Part shown: piece by piece, positions 35,619 through 44,641 of the stretch
Position numbering within the stretch: position 1 is the first letter of the stretch
Layout: every line of letters begins with the position of its first letter
Assembly (NCBI GenBank): GCA_947489705.1
Contig: CANLEQ010000009.1
Location: forward strand, 1-64,000
Length of the DNA stretch: 64,000 bases
Source: an uncultured Paracoccaceae bacterium
Lineage (GTDB): Bacteria > Pseudomonadota > Alphaproteobacteria > Rhodobacterales > Rhodobacteraceae
Direction of reading: 5' to 3'
The notes under the pieces: generated by a model
Databases searched by the model: none
What the model was told of the DNA's origin: nothing
What the model saw: only the letters and a program-made list of their open reading frames with translations
Made by a program: the position numbers and the translations under genes

Positions 35619-36907
35619 CCATTCTCGCGGCGCTCTTCGTGACGCTTCTCGTTCTGTGCTTCGTCGGGGTGCCGGTGGGGTTCGCCATGATCGGATCGTC
35701 GATCGCGGTGCTGGCCGTGTCGCGCGGCATCACGGACATACCGTTCGACATGGTGGCGCAACGCACGCTCTACGGCGTCAACAACTTCACATTGCTGGCG
35801 ATCCCGGCCTTCCTCTTCATCGGGCGGCTGATGAACGCATCGGGGATCTCGGACCGGGTCTTCGACGTCGCCCGCGTCGCGGTGGGACATTTCCGTGGCG
35901 GGTTGGGGCATGTGAACGTGTTGTCGTCCATGCTGTTCGCCGGCATGTCGGGCTCGGCCGTGGCCGATGCGGGCGGCCTCGGTCCCGTTCAGATGCGCGC
36001 GATGGAGCGCGACGGCTATGACAGGGGCTTCGCCGCGGCGGTGACGGCGAGTTCGTCGACCATCGGTCCGATCATTCCGCCGTCAATCCCGGCGGTCATC
36101 TACGGCGCGCTCGCGGGCGTCTCGATCGCCGAGGTGTTCCTGGGCTCGATCCTGCCGGGCATCATCATGGGCGGGGCGATGATGGCCCTTGTCGCCGTGA
36201 TCTCGTCCAAGCGCGGCTATCCGGTCGCCGAGCGGGCGACGATGGCGCAGGTGGGTCGTGCGATCGCGCGCGGCATCCTGCCGATCCTGAGCCCCGTGAT
36301 CATCGTCGCGGGCATCCTCACCGGCATCTTCACGCCCACCGAAGCCTCTGCCGTGGCGCTGGTCTATACGCTGGTCATCGCGGTCGCGGTCTATCGCACG
36401 ATGGGCCTCAGGGACCTCTGGATCGCATTCAAGGACACGGCGATCGATACCGCGGCACTTCTGGTCATCATCGCGGGCTCGGCCATCTACTCTTGGGTGC
36501 TGGCGCGGTACCAGGTCACGTCCGACATCACGACGTTCCTTGCCGGGACGATCGAGAGCCCGTGGGTCCTGCTGATCTGGCTGAACCTCTTCATCCTCGT
36601 CATCGGCTGCTTCATCGACTCGGTGCCCGCGCTGTTCCTGCTGACACCGCTTCTGACGCCGCTTCTGGCGCAATACGGGATCGACCCGGTGCATTTCGGC
36701 GTCATCATGATCCTGAACCTGATGATCGGGCTGGTCACGCCGCCGGTCGGCACCGTGCTCTTCACCGTCAGCCGGGTGGCCGACATTCCGTTCGGCAGGC
36801 TCGTGCGCGAGATCATGCCGTTCTACATCCCGCTCTTCGGCGCGCTGATCCTGATCACCTTCGTGCCGTGGATCGTGAACGTGATCCCCGACCTGTTCCT
36901 GAGATGA
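35615..36907 (+). CDS. TRAP transporter large permease (DctM)
   Basis: This 430-residue integral membrane transport subunit shows F-T-L-L-A-I-P-A-F-L-F-I-G near residue 55, S-G-S-A-V-A-D-A-G near 103, S-S-S-T-I-G-P-I-I-P-P-S near 141 and a C-terminal G-L-V-T-P-P-V-G. All of these are standard DctM elements. The start at 35615 is fixed by the ATGA overlap with DctQ; a longer upstream frame is a shadow. It is followed 18 bp later by an epimerase gene, so the imported compound may be oxidised or epimerised first. Confidence 0.93.
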   Translation: MTILAALFVTLLVLCFVGVPVGFAMIGSSIAVLAVSRGITDIPFDMVAQRTLYGVNNFTLLAIPAFLFIGRLMNASGISDRVFDVARVAVGHFRGGLGHVNVLSSMLFAGMSGSAVADAGGLGPVQMRAMERDGYDRGFAAAVTASSSTIGPIIPPSIPAVIYGALAGVSIAEVFLGSILPGIIMGGAMMALVAVISSKRGYPVAERATMAQVGRAIARGILPILSPVIIVAGILTGIFTPTEASAVALVYTLVIAVAVYRTMGLRDLWIAFKDTAIDTAALLVIIAGSAIYSWVLARYQVTSDITTFLAGTIESPWVLLIWLNLFILVIGCFIDSVPALFLLTPLLTPLLAQYGIDPVHFGVIMILNLMIGLVTPPVGTVLFTVSRVADIPFGRLVREIMPFYIPLFGALILITFVPWIVNVIPDLFLR

Positions 36908-36925
36908 CGATGGGAGACGATTGAC

Positions 36926-37879
36926 ATGACGATTATGATCTACGGTGGCCTGGGCCATGTCGGGTCCTGGACCGCACGCAAGCTGATCGATCGCGGCCAC
37001 GACGTGGTTATCGCCGATATGGGGGTCTCGAGATTCGACGCGATGGGCCTCGACTATCTCGAGGAGGTGCGCGACCGCATCACCCTCGAAGCGGTCGACG
37101 TGCTCGATTCCGAGACGATGTTCGAGACGGCGCTGAAATACCGCGACCGGCTGGAGGCGATCGTCTTCGGCGTGGCGGTCATCGCGGGGCCGACCTTCAA
37201 GGACCGGCCCAAGCGCAACATCTCGATCAACACCATGGGGATGGTCAACGCGCTGGAGATCGCGCGCATCCTCGGCGTGCCGAAATTCGTCAACCTTTCG
37301 TCGGGTGCGATCTACGGCGATGCGCCGGGCGGCCAGACCGAAGAGACGCCGGTGAAGGTCACCGACCTCTACGGCGCGACCAAGGCCGCGAACGAGGCGA
37401 TCGGCGTGCAATACGGCGAGACCTACGGGATCGACGTGCGCAATGCGCGCCTCTATTTCGTCTACGGTCCAGGCAAGCGGCCGCGCGAGATGCATGCCCT
37501 CTATCAGGCGATGTTCGGCCCGCTCGACGGGATGACGGGCATCGAGGCTCCCTTCGGCGGCGGGCAGAGCATCGACTGGACGCATGTCGAGGATACCGCG
37601 GAAGGCATCGCCGCCCTGCTCGAGGCCGAGGGCATGGCAGGCCAAAGCGTCAACATCTCGTCGGGCGTCGCCTACGAGCATGGCGAGATCATCGAGAGGG
37701 TGTCGCAATATCTCGGGGCGAACTCGCGAAACACCGTGGCGCCTGGCCCCTTCGTCAAGCGCGGGGCCCCTCTGGATATCTCCAAGGCCCGGCGGGAGAT
37801 CGGGTTCGAGCCCCGCTATGCCGATATCGATGCGGGCATCGCGAGCTACGGCGAATGGCTGGCGCAGCGCGGAACCTGA
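36926..37879 (+). CDS. NAD-dependent epimerase/dehydratase family protein (extended SDR)
   Basis: This 317-residue extended short-chain dehydrogenase has the Rossmann motif G-G-L-G-H-V-G at residues 7-13. The catalytic Y149-x-x-x-K153 lies in L-Y-G-A-T-K and is backed by S125-S126 in N-L-S-S-G. The sugar-nucleotide binding pattern is only loosely kept, so a free or phosphorylated sugar acid may be the substrate rather than an NDP-sugar. It is last in the TRAP operon opposite the RLP/kinase operon and is a candidate for the oxidation or isomerisation step that makes a 3-oxo acid for the kinase. Convergent with hyuC across a 14-bp terminator stem. Confidence 0.85.
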   Translation: MTIMIYGGLGHVGSWTARKLIDRGHDVVIADMGVSRFDAMGLDYLEEVRDRITLEAVDVLDSETMFETALKYRDRLEAIVFGVAVIAGPTFKDRPKRNISINTMGMVNALEIARILGVPKFVNLSSGAIYGDAPGGQTEETPVKVTDLYGATKAANEAIGVQYGETYGIDVRNARLYFVYGPGKRPREMHALYQAMFGPLDGMTGIEAPFGGGQSIDWTHVEDTAEGIAALLEAEGMAGQSVNISSGVAYEHGEIIERVSQYLGANSRNTVAPGPFVKRGAPLDISKARREIGFEPRYADIDAGIASYGEWLAQRGT

Positions 37880-37905
37880 CCGCGACGCCGCGCGGCTGAC
37901 CGGAA

Positions 37906-37939
37906 GGCGCGCCGACCGGGTGCCGCCGGTCGGCGCGCC
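37906..37939. terminator. Bidirectional terminator-like stem between convergent genes
   Basis: GGCGCGCCGACCGG (37906-37919) and its exact complement (37926-37939) enclose a 6-base loop. The stem fills most of the 61-bp gap between two converging stop codons. The T-run is weak on both strands, but such GC stems commonly separate convergent operons in high-GC bacteria. Confidence 0.6.
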
Positions 37940-37940
37940 G

Positions 37941-39224
37941 CTATTGCCCGTCGTCCTGCCGCTCTCCGACCTGCCCGGCGCGCGAGAGCATTGCCCGCAA
38001 CAGCACGTCGCAGCCCGCCGCCAGATCTTCGGGCGACGCGTATTCCGAGACGTTGTGGCTGATCCCGTCGCGACACGGCACGAAGATCATCGCGGTCGGG
38101 ACCAGAGCCGCGATGTTGGACGCGTCATGCAGGGCGCCGCTGGCGATCTGCCGGTTGCTGATCCCGAGCGCGTCGACGGCCGCCTGCACCGCAGCGATAC
38201 ACTCGGCGTCGAAGGCGCGCGGCGGCACCGCCAGGCGGCGGGACACATGCGCACCGCACGCGTATCGTGCCGCCACATCCTCGCAGCGAGCGGTGCAGGC
38301 GGCTTGCAGCCGGTCCAGCACCGCGTCGTCCGGGTGGCGGATGTCGATCACGAAACGCACCTCGCCCACGATGGTGCTCGGCCCGTCCGTCGCGGGGGTG
38401 AAGCGTCCGACGCTGACGCGCGCCTCCGGCCCCTCGGCGCGGCCGGCCTCGTTGATCGCGACCAGCATCGCGGAGGCCGCCAGCAACGCGTCGCTGCGCG
38501 CCTCGAGCGGTGTGGTGCCGGCATGGCCATCGGTTCCGGTCACCGTCACGTCGAGCCAGCGCAGCCCCTGCACGGATGTCACGACGCCCACCTGTACCCC
38601 CGCATGTTCCAGGATCGGCCCCTGCTCGATATGCAACTCGAAGAAGCTGTCGAGCGGCATGTCCTGCGGGCGCTGCGTCCCGCGCCAGCCGAGGCGCGCG
38701 ACCTCGTCCGCGAAACGCGCGCCGTCGGGCGCGCGGATGTCGTCGAGCGCCTCGTCGTCCACGTTGCCCGCGAACCAGTTCGACCCGAGCAGGCCCGGGG
38801 CGAACCGCACCCCCTCCTCGTTCGTCCAGTTCACGACCGCCAACGGAGCCTCGGTCTCGATGCCCGCGTCGTTGAGCGCCTCGACCACCTCCAGCGCGGC
38901 GAGCACGCCGGAGATCCCGTCGAACCGTCCGCCATGCGGCTGGGTGTCGAGATGGCTTCCGGCGGCGACCACCTTGCGGGTCTTGTCCGTTCCGGGCCGG
39001 ACGGCGAACATGTTTCCGGCCCGGTCGCTGTGCAGTGTCAGCCCCGCATCGCGGCACCAGCCCGCGAAAAGGTCGCGCGCGGCACCGTCCTCGTCCGACA
39101 GGGCGAGCCGGCAGCTCCCCGTGTCGCCGATCGCGCCGATGCCGGCGAGATCCATGTGCCTTGACCACAGCCGGTCCGCGTCGATGCCCATATTGCCGCG
39201 CCGCCGCGCACCCGATCCGTTCAT
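37941..39224 (-). CDS. hyuC: Zn-dependent N-carbamoyl-amino-acid hydrolase / hydantoinase-carbamoylase family
   Basis: This 427-residue M20-type enzyme splits N-carbamoyl amino acids to amino acid, CO2 and ammonia. Landmarks are G-S-H-L-D-T-Q-P-H-G-G near residue 92, the di-metal T-N-E-E-G near 128 and E-L-H-I-E-Q-G-P-I-L-E near 195, the standard pattern of beta-ureidopropionases, allantoate amidohydrolases and L-carbamoylases. The ATG at 39224 overlaps the permease stop as ATGA. An in-frame ATG eleven codons later is possible. As the last gene of the HyuA/HyuB operon it would hydrolyse the ring-opened hydantoin product. Confidence 0.88.
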   Translation of the reverse strand: MNGSGARRRGNMGIDADRLWSRHMDLAGIGAIGDTGSCRLALSDEDGAARDLFAGWCRDAGLTLHSDRAGNMFAVRPGTDKTRKVVAAGSHLDTQPHGGRFDGISGVLAALEVVEALNDAGIETEAPLAVVNWTNEEGVRFAPGLLGSNWFAGNVDDEALDDIRAPDGARFADEVARLGWRGTQRPQDMPLDSFFELHIEQGPILEHAGVQVGVVTSVQGLRWLDVTVTGTDGHAGTTPLEARSDALLAASAMLVAINEAGRAEGPEARVSVGRFTPATDGPSTIVGEVRFVIDIRHPDDAVLDRLQAACTARCEDVAARYACGAHVSRRLAVPPRAFDAECIAAVQAAVDALGISNRQIASGALHDASNIAALVPTAMIFVPCRDGISHNVSEYASPEDLAAGCDVLLRAMLSRAGQVGERQDDGQ

Positions 39225-40183
39225 AGCGCACGCTCCCTGCGGCCCGATACCAGTTGCGACACCATCACCGCGAGGACCAGCGCGCCGCCGTAGAAGAGGT
39301 CCTGCACGAAGGTCCGGAAGCCCAGAACCGACAGGCCGTTGATCCCCGTCACCAGGAAATACACCGCGATGACCGACCCCCACGGGTTGAAGCGGCCCGG
39401 CCGGATGCAGGTCGCCCCGAGGAACGCCGCGGCGAAGGCCGGCAGCAGCAGGAAGGTCCCAGAGCTCGGGTTGGCCGACCCCGTCGTGCCGGTATAGAGG
39501 ATTCCGGCCACCGCGCCCATCACCCCCGAGAGCACGAAGGCGGTGAGCCGCGTTCGGCCGACTGCGACGCCGGTCAGCCGCCCCACCTCGCGGCCGCGGC
39601 CGGTGAAGAGGAGATGCTGTCCGTAGGCGGTATGTCCGAGCATGTACCAGATCAGCAGCGCCAGCAGCATCGCGTAGTAGAACGCGATCGGAATACCCCA
39701 GAGCCGCTGGATGATGACCCATTCCATCAGGATCGGAGAGACGCCCGAGATCGTCTGCGAATTGCCGATCCATAGGGTGATGCCGTGCAGGAACGTGCCC
39801 ACGCCGAGCGTCACGATCAGCGAATGCACCCGGAAATAGAGCGTGATCGCCCCGTTGATCAGTCCGACGGACGCCCCGATCGCTAGAGCCGCCGGAAGCA
39901 CCAGATAGAGAGGCAGGCCGAGACGCGCATCCAGAATCGCGGTCGACATGGATACCAGCGTCAGGACCTGCGCGATCGAAAGATCGAAATCCCCTGCCGT
40001 CAGCGGAATGATGAGCCCGAGCGTGACGATGACCAGCACCGCCTCCGAGCCGAAGATGGTCGAGAAGTTCGACCATGTGAGGAACGTGTCGGGCCGCATC
40101 GCCCCGAAGAGGGCGATGAAGCCGAGCCAGACGATCACCAGACCGAAACGCTCCAACTGGTAGGTGACATCATTCTGCCGCAT
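39221..40183 (-). CDS. Ribose/sugar-type ABC transporter permease (RbsC family)
   Basis: This 320-residue permease of the RbsC/AraH family has about eight to ten hydrophobic segments. Typical patterns are T-A-G-D-F-D-L-S-I-A-Q near residue 62 and the coupling region G-R-E-V-G-R-L-T-G-V-A-V-G near 200, followed by A-F-V-L-S-G-V-M-G-A-V-A-G. Its 5' end overlaps the ATPase gene by 14 bases. Although named after sugars, here the transporter lies among hydantoin genes. Confidence 0.9.
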   Translation of the reverse strand: MRQNDVTYQLERFGLVIVWLGFIALFGAMRPDTFLTWSNFSTIFGSEAVLVIVTLGLIIPLTAGDFDLSIAQVLTLVSMSTAILDARLGLPLYLVLPAALAIGASVGLINGAITLYFRVHSLIVTLGVGTFLHGITLWIGNSQTISGVSPILMEWVIIQRLWGIPIAFYYAMLLALLIWYMLGHTAYGQHLLFTGRGREVGRLTGVAVGRTRLTAFVLSGVMGAVAGILYTGTTGSANPSSGTFLLLPAFAAAFLGATCIRPGRFNPWGSVIAVYFLVTGINGLSVLGFRTFVQDLFYGGALVLAVMVSQLVSGRRERAL

Positions 40184-41708
40184 GGACTTGCGCTCCTTCG
40201 TAGCAGGCCTTGGCGATGGACGCCTTCGTTACGTCGTCGCCCGCGAGTTCCGCCTTGATCCGGCCCCGGTCGAACACCAGAACGCGATGCGCGATGGCCT
40301 CGAGCTGTTCGAATTCCGACGTGGCGCAGATCACCGCGCCGCCCGTCGCGCAGACCTCGGCCAGCCGGTCGTAGATGTCCTGCCGCGCGCCGACATCGAT
40401 GCCCTGCGTCGGTTCGTCCAGAAGGACCAGCCGCGGGCGCAACTGCAACCACTTGCCGAGCACCAGCTTCTGCTGGTTGCCGCCCGAAAGCTCGGACGCC
40501 GCCTGATCGGCAGTGTCGGCCTTGACCGTGAAGCGGTCGAGAAGATCGGTCGTGATGCGGCGGCGCTTGGCGTGGTTCAGCCACAGACCGCGCCCGAGAC
40601 GCGGCAGCATCGCGTTCTCGGTCAGCGTCAAATCGGGCGCGATCCCGAGCCGAGGCCGGTCCGCCGGAATGAACGCGATGCGCGCGGCGATGGCATCCGC
40701 CGGCCGCAACGTGGCGATATCGAGTTGCCGCCCTTCGAGGGTCAGCGTTCCGGTGCATCGCCCGCCCGCCCCGGCGAGCAGCATCGGCACCTCGTCATGT
40801 CCCGCGCCGATCAGCCCGGTGAGCCCCAGAACCTCGCCCGGTCGCACCTCGAGCGAGATGTCGGTGAGGATATCGCCCGACAGCCCCGAGACCCGCGCGA
40901 TCGGAGGGGCCTCGGCCAGGGCCGGAACGCGGCGGTTCGTGGACACGGCCCGCCCGACGATGGCCTCGACCAATGCCGCGCGAGAGGTGCCCGCGGTCTC
41001 GAAACTGCCGACGACCTTGCCGTCGCGCAGGACGGTCGAGCGGTCCGTCACCTCCATCACCTCGTCGATATCGTGGCTCACGAAGATGATCGCGACGCCA
41101 TCCTCCCGAAGCCGCCGCATGATCGCGAAGAGCGCGCGCACGTCCTCTTGCGGCAGGAACGGCGTCGGTTCGTCGAGGACGAGCACGCCGGCGTCGCCGT
41201 GGCTGCGGTGCTCGCGCACCCGGTCCGCGGCGCGCACGATGGCAAGCTGCGCGCGATTGACCGGCGACAGGTCGGCCACGACCTGCTCGGGCGCGAGGTC
41301 GAGCTGATATTCCGCCAGCAACTCGCGCGCGCGGGCGGCTTCGGCGCGCCAGTCGATCCGCCAGGAATTCAGCCGCTCGTGATCGCCCGCGATCAGGTTT
41401 TCGAGCACCGTCGCCTCGGCGAGAAGCCCCAGATTCTGGTGCACGAAGGACAACCCGTAGGCTTCGCTGCGTCCCAGCGGCATGGGCAGCGGAACCGCGC
41501 GCCCATCCATCTCCAGGCGCCCCGCATCGGGGGCGTGGAAGCCCGACAGCACCTTGATCAGCGTCGACTTGCCGGACCCGTTGGTCCCGAGCAGGCCATG
41601 CACCTCGCCCGGCCGGACGACGAGATCCGCGCCGTCGAGCGCGCGGACCCCGCCGAAGGTCTTGGTCGCGCCCCGCAGGTGAAGGCGTGGGACGGCGGCG
41701 CCTGTCAC
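40170..41708 (-). CDS. Ribose/sugar-type ABC transporter ATPase (RbsA family)
   Basis: This 512-residue protein has two ATPase domains in tandem, as in RbsA and XylG. Domain 1 has Walker A L-G-T-N-G-S-G-K-S-T near residue 39 and Walker B V-L-V-L-D-E-P-T near 175. Its signature region reads L-S-P-V-N-R-A-Q-L-A-I rather than L-S-G-G, a substitution that weakens the canonical C-loop. Domain 2 has G-L-I-G-A-G-H-D-E in place of a Walker A lysine, as is common in this family, with signature L-S-G-G-N-Q-Q-K-L-V-L and Walker B V-L-L-D-E-P-T-Q-G. One functional site per monomer is expected. Confidence 0.92.
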   Translation of the reverse strand: MTGAAVPRLHLRGATKTFGGVRALDGADLVVRPGEVHGLLGTNGSGKSTLIKVLSGFHAPDAGRLEMDGRAVPLPMPLGRSEAYGLSFVHQNLGLLAEATVLENLIAGDHERLNSWRIDWRAEAARARELLAEYQLDLAPEQVVADLSPVNRAQLAIVRAADRVREHRSHGDAGVLVLDEPTPFLPQEDVRALFAIMRRLREDGVAIIFVSHDIDEVMEVTDRSTVLRDGKVVGSFETAGTSRAALVEAIVGRAVSTNRRVPALAEAPPIARVSGLSGDILTDISLEVRPGEVLGLTGLIGAGHDEVPMLLAGAGGRCTGTLTLEGRQLDIATLRPADAIAARIAFIPADRPRLGIAPDLTLTENAMLPRLGRGLWLNHAKRRRITTDLLDRFTVKADTADQAASELSGGNQQKLVLGKWLQLRPRLVLLDEPTQGIDVGARQDIYDRLAEVCATGGAVICATSEFEQLEAIAHRVLVFDRGRIKAELAGDDVTKASIAKACYEGAQVHAAE

Positions 41709-42811
41709 TCCGACATTATCCAGAGATCGCGGTAGCCCTGCACGTAGGCGTCGCCGTAACCCTGCGAGGCCTCGGCGGGCGTGCCCACCTCGGAAATGTT
41801 GTCCGCGGTGAAGACGCGCAGCGGCACCTTGCTGTCGGTGATCGGCTCGAGCCCGCAGAGCAGGCGCATCTCGGCGTCGAGCATGGCATGGGCGATCCAG
41901 TCGAGATTCTCGCCGATATCCATCTCGACCGACCCGTCGCGGACCAGGTCGAGCACGAAGGGCGTGCCGTTGAACGTGGCGACCTTGACGCTGTCGCGCT
42001 TGCCCGCGATGGCGATGGCGGGCGTCACGAAGGTACTCATGCTGTCGTAGATCGGGATGACGTAGTTCAGATCGGCATTGGCCTGAAGCTTGCCCTGCAC
42101 GGTCGGCTGGATCCGGTTGGCCCAGTCCACGATCGGCACGTTGACGATCTCGTAGGTGCAGTCGGGACAGTTCTCGTCGAACGCCTCGGTCAGGCCCGCG
42201 GTCAGGCTGTCGGTCGAGAGCGCCTCGTTCGACACGAGGATCAGCGCGTTCACCTGGCCGTCGGTCCGGGCGATGGTCCAGTCGGCCATCAGCTTGCCGG
42301 CCTGCTTGTAGTCGATGGCGGTGTTGGCATCGACCCCGGCGGGACCGTCGATCTCGAGCCCCGTCAGGTGCGACGTGACCACCTTCACCCCCTTGTCCTG
42401 CGCGGCCGCCACCTGCGGCTCGAAGAACCGCGGATCGGCGCCCGCCAGCAGCGAGACGAGATCGAAGCCGTTATTGCCGGCATATTCGATGCCCTGGATC
42501 CACTGGGTCGGATTGCCCTGGTTTTCCCACTGCTCGTGCGTGAAGCCGAGCGTTTCGGCCAGCGCGTCCTTGCCGTCGGCGATGGTCTTGACGAAGGGGA
42601 TCGCGCTCGAGGCGGGCACGGTGAGGATCGACTTGCCTTCCATGCAGGACTTCGCGTCGAACGGTTCGCCGGGCGCCTCGAATTCGGGGATGCCGGTATA
42701 GGCGTCGATATTTGCCTGCGCGGCCGCCACGCCGTCCTGAGCCAGTGCCGGCATCGCACCGGCCAGAAGGAATGCGGGCAGCAGCGCAGTGTTTTTCAGA
42801 GTCGATGTCAT
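41705..42811 (-). CDS. Periplasmic sugar-type substrate-binding protein (RbsB family)
   Basis: This 368-residue type-1 periplasmic binding protein has a signal peptide ending near A-L-A-Q-D. Family traits include S-A-I-P-F-V-K-T-I-A-D-G near residue 66 and G-F-D-L-V-S-L-L-A-G-A-D near 110. Unusually it contains a C-P-D-C motif near residue 215 and other cysteines, so disulfides are likely. The start at 42811 is set by GGAGAACAGACG immediately upstream. Located between hyuB and the RbsA/RbsC genes, it probably binds a hydantoin, cyclic amide or related ring compound, not ribose. Confidence 0.88.
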   Translation of the reverse strand: MTSTLKNTALLPAFLLAGAMPALAQDGVAAAQANIDAYTGIPEFEAPGEPFDAKSCMEGKSILTVPASSAIPFVKTIADGKDALAETLGFTHEQWENQGNPTQWIQGIEYAGNNGFDLVSLLAGADPRFFEPQVAAAQDKGVKVVTSHLTGLEIDGPAGVDANTAIDYKQAGKLMADWTIARTDGQVNALILVSNEALSTDSLTAGLTEAFDENCPDCTYEIVNVPIVDWANRIQPTVQGKLQANADLNYVIPIYDSMSTFVTPAIAIAGKRDSVKVATFNGTPFVLDLVRDGSVEMDIGENLDWIAHAMLDAEMRLLCGLEPITDSKVPLRVFTADNISEVGTPAEASQGYGDAYVQGYRDLWIMSE

Positions 42812-42869
42812 CGTCTGTTCTCCGTTGTGATGGTTTCCCGGTCGGCCTGCTCTCCTGCGGGCCCGCGCC

Positions 42870-44630
42870 CTAACGCGATGCACGCAGCTTTTCGGTCTCG
42901 GCGAGATCCACCTCGCGCGTGGCGCCGATGACGACGCCGTACTTCTCCCGCGCGGACGCGTCGTCGATCAGGCCGTCGAGGACGTCGTCGAGCACGTCTT
43001 CGGGCGCCCGCAGCAACGGATTGCCGTAGCCGCCGCCGCAGGGGCCGTAGGCCGTGATCCGGTCGCCCCTGGCAAGCTGCCGATAGGGGATCTTCGAGGG
43101 CAGCGCCTCGGTCCGTCCATCCGCCTGGACCAGATCGACATTGGCCGGCGATCCGTCGGCGCCGCCCGCGAAGCCCCAGGGGTCGAAGCGCTGGCCGTCG
43201 CCCTCGACCGAGACGGCACCATCCTCGAGCAGTTCGAACGACCGGATCGAGCCGATCCCGCCCCGCCATTGTCCGGGCCCCGCCACGTTCTCGCGCAATT
43301 CGTAATTCAGCACCCGCAGCGGCAGGTGGCTCTCGATATCCTCGACGGGGTTGTTGCGGGTATTGGCGTAGAGCGTGTCGACCGCATCCATCCCGTCCTT
43401 GCCGTATCGGCCGCCATAGGCGCCTTCCATGATTTCCATGTGCACCCAGGGCCCCGCCGCCGTTGCGCCCGAAAACGCCATGACGCGCAGGTTGCCGATG
43501 CCCGCGCTGACCTGCTGCGGGACCGCCGGCGCGATGGCCTTCATCACCGTGTCGGCCACGGCATTGCCCGGACAGAACCGCGCGATCACCGGCGCGGGGA
43601 AGATCGGGTTGGCGAGGCAGCCCTCGGGTGCGTGGATCGTGATCGGCCGCGTCAGGCCGGCATTCTGCGGGATCGCGCCGAACTTGTCGCTGTCGAGCAG
43701 GATCGAGCGCAGCGTCAGCCAGACCGCGCAATCGACGGTGCCGACCAGCGGCATGTTGATGGGCTTGTTGGGCGTTTGCGGCGCCGTGCCGGTCAGGTCG
43801 ACATGGATGTCCGAGCCCTCGATCGTCAGGGTCACCTCGATCGGCAGTTCCTTCAGCGCCGGATCGTCGCTGTCGAGATAGCCGTCGATATGGGTGCGCG
43901 CGTTGTAGGTGCCGTCGGGCACCGCCGCGATGGCGTCGCGCATCATGGTCTCGGAATAATCGAGCAGGTCCTCGTAGGCGCCCGTCAGCGTCTCGAGCCC
44001 GTACTGGTCGAGCAGGGCGGCATAGCGCTCCGCGCCGATCCGGGCGGCGGCCACCTGCGCCTCCATGTCGCCCACGACCAGATCGGCGATGCGGATGTTG
44101 CTGCGCAGGATCTGCCAGACAGGCTCGACCTTGCGGCCCTCGTCATAGACCCGCACGGCCTTGAATTGCAGGCCTTCGGCATAGGCGTCGACCGCATCCA
44201 CGATACCGCAGCTGCCGGGGGTCAGGGCGCCGATATCGAGGTGGTGCGCGGTCGTCACCGAAAAGCCCGCCAGCGCACCCTCGTGAAAGATCGGAACGAG
44301 AAAGCCGACATCGGGACCGTGCGAGGCGCCCGCATAGGCGTCGTTGTGCATGAAGACGTCGCCGGGGCGGATCTCGTCGCCACGTCCGGCGATCTCGCGC
44401 AGGACGCCCTCGACATAGCCCGGGATCGGACCCGATTGCAGCGGCGTCGACATGGTGCATTCGCACAATTGCCGGCCCGTCGCATCGGTCAGGGCGGTGC
44501 CGAAATCCTCGCTTTCGCGGATGATGCTAGAATAGCTCATCCGCATCAGCTTGTGACCCATCTCGATGGCGATGTTCTCCAGCGCGCCGTGGATCACGGC
44601 GGCGAGGAACGGATCAACACGTGTCTGCAT
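42870..44630 (-). CDS. hyuB: Hydantoinase B / oxoprolinase beta family subunit
   Basis: This 586-residue partner of the ATP-dependent cyclic-amide hydrolase family (N-methylhydantoinase, 5-oxoprolinase, caprolactamase, acetone carboxylase relatives) opens with the family pattern I-H-G-A-L-E-N-I-A-I-E-M-G. Metal-binding regions are H-N-D-A-Y-A-G-A-S-H near 98 and T-T-A-H-H-L-D-I-G near 125, followed later by G-A-Y-G-G-R-Y-G-K-D-G. It acts as a complex with HyuA, eleven bases upstream, to open the ring at the expense of ATP. Position and length fit a complete gene. Confidence 0.92.
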   Translation of the reverse strand: MQTRVDPFLAAVIHGALENIAIEMGHKLMRMSYSSIIRESEDFGTALTDATGRQLCECTMSTPLQSGPIPGYVEGVLREIAGRGDEIRPGDVFMHNDAYAGASHGPDVGFLVPIFHEGALAGFSVTTAHHLDIGALTPGSCGIVDAVDAYAEGLQFKAVRVYDEGRKVEPVWQILRSNIRIADLVVGDMEAQVAAARIGAERYAALLDQYGLETLTGAYEDLLDYSETMMRDAIAAVPDGTYNARTHIDGYLDSDDPALKELPIEVTLTIEGSDIHVDLTGTAPQTPNKPINMPLVGTVDCAVWLTLRSILLDSDKFGAIPQNAGLTRPITIHAPEGCLANPIFPAPVIARFCPGNAVADTVMKAIAPAVPQQVSAGIGNLRVMAFSGATAAGPWVHMEIMEGAYGGRYGKDGMDAVDTLYANTRNNPVEDIESHLPLRVLNYELRENVAGPGQWRGGIGSIRSFELLEDGAVSVEGDGQRFDPWGFAGGADGSPANVDLVQADGRTEALPSKIPYRQLARGDRITAYGPCGGGYGNPLLRAPEDVLDDVLDGLIDDASAREKYGVVIGATREVDLAETEKLRASR

Positions 44631-44641
44631 CTGCTCTCTCC

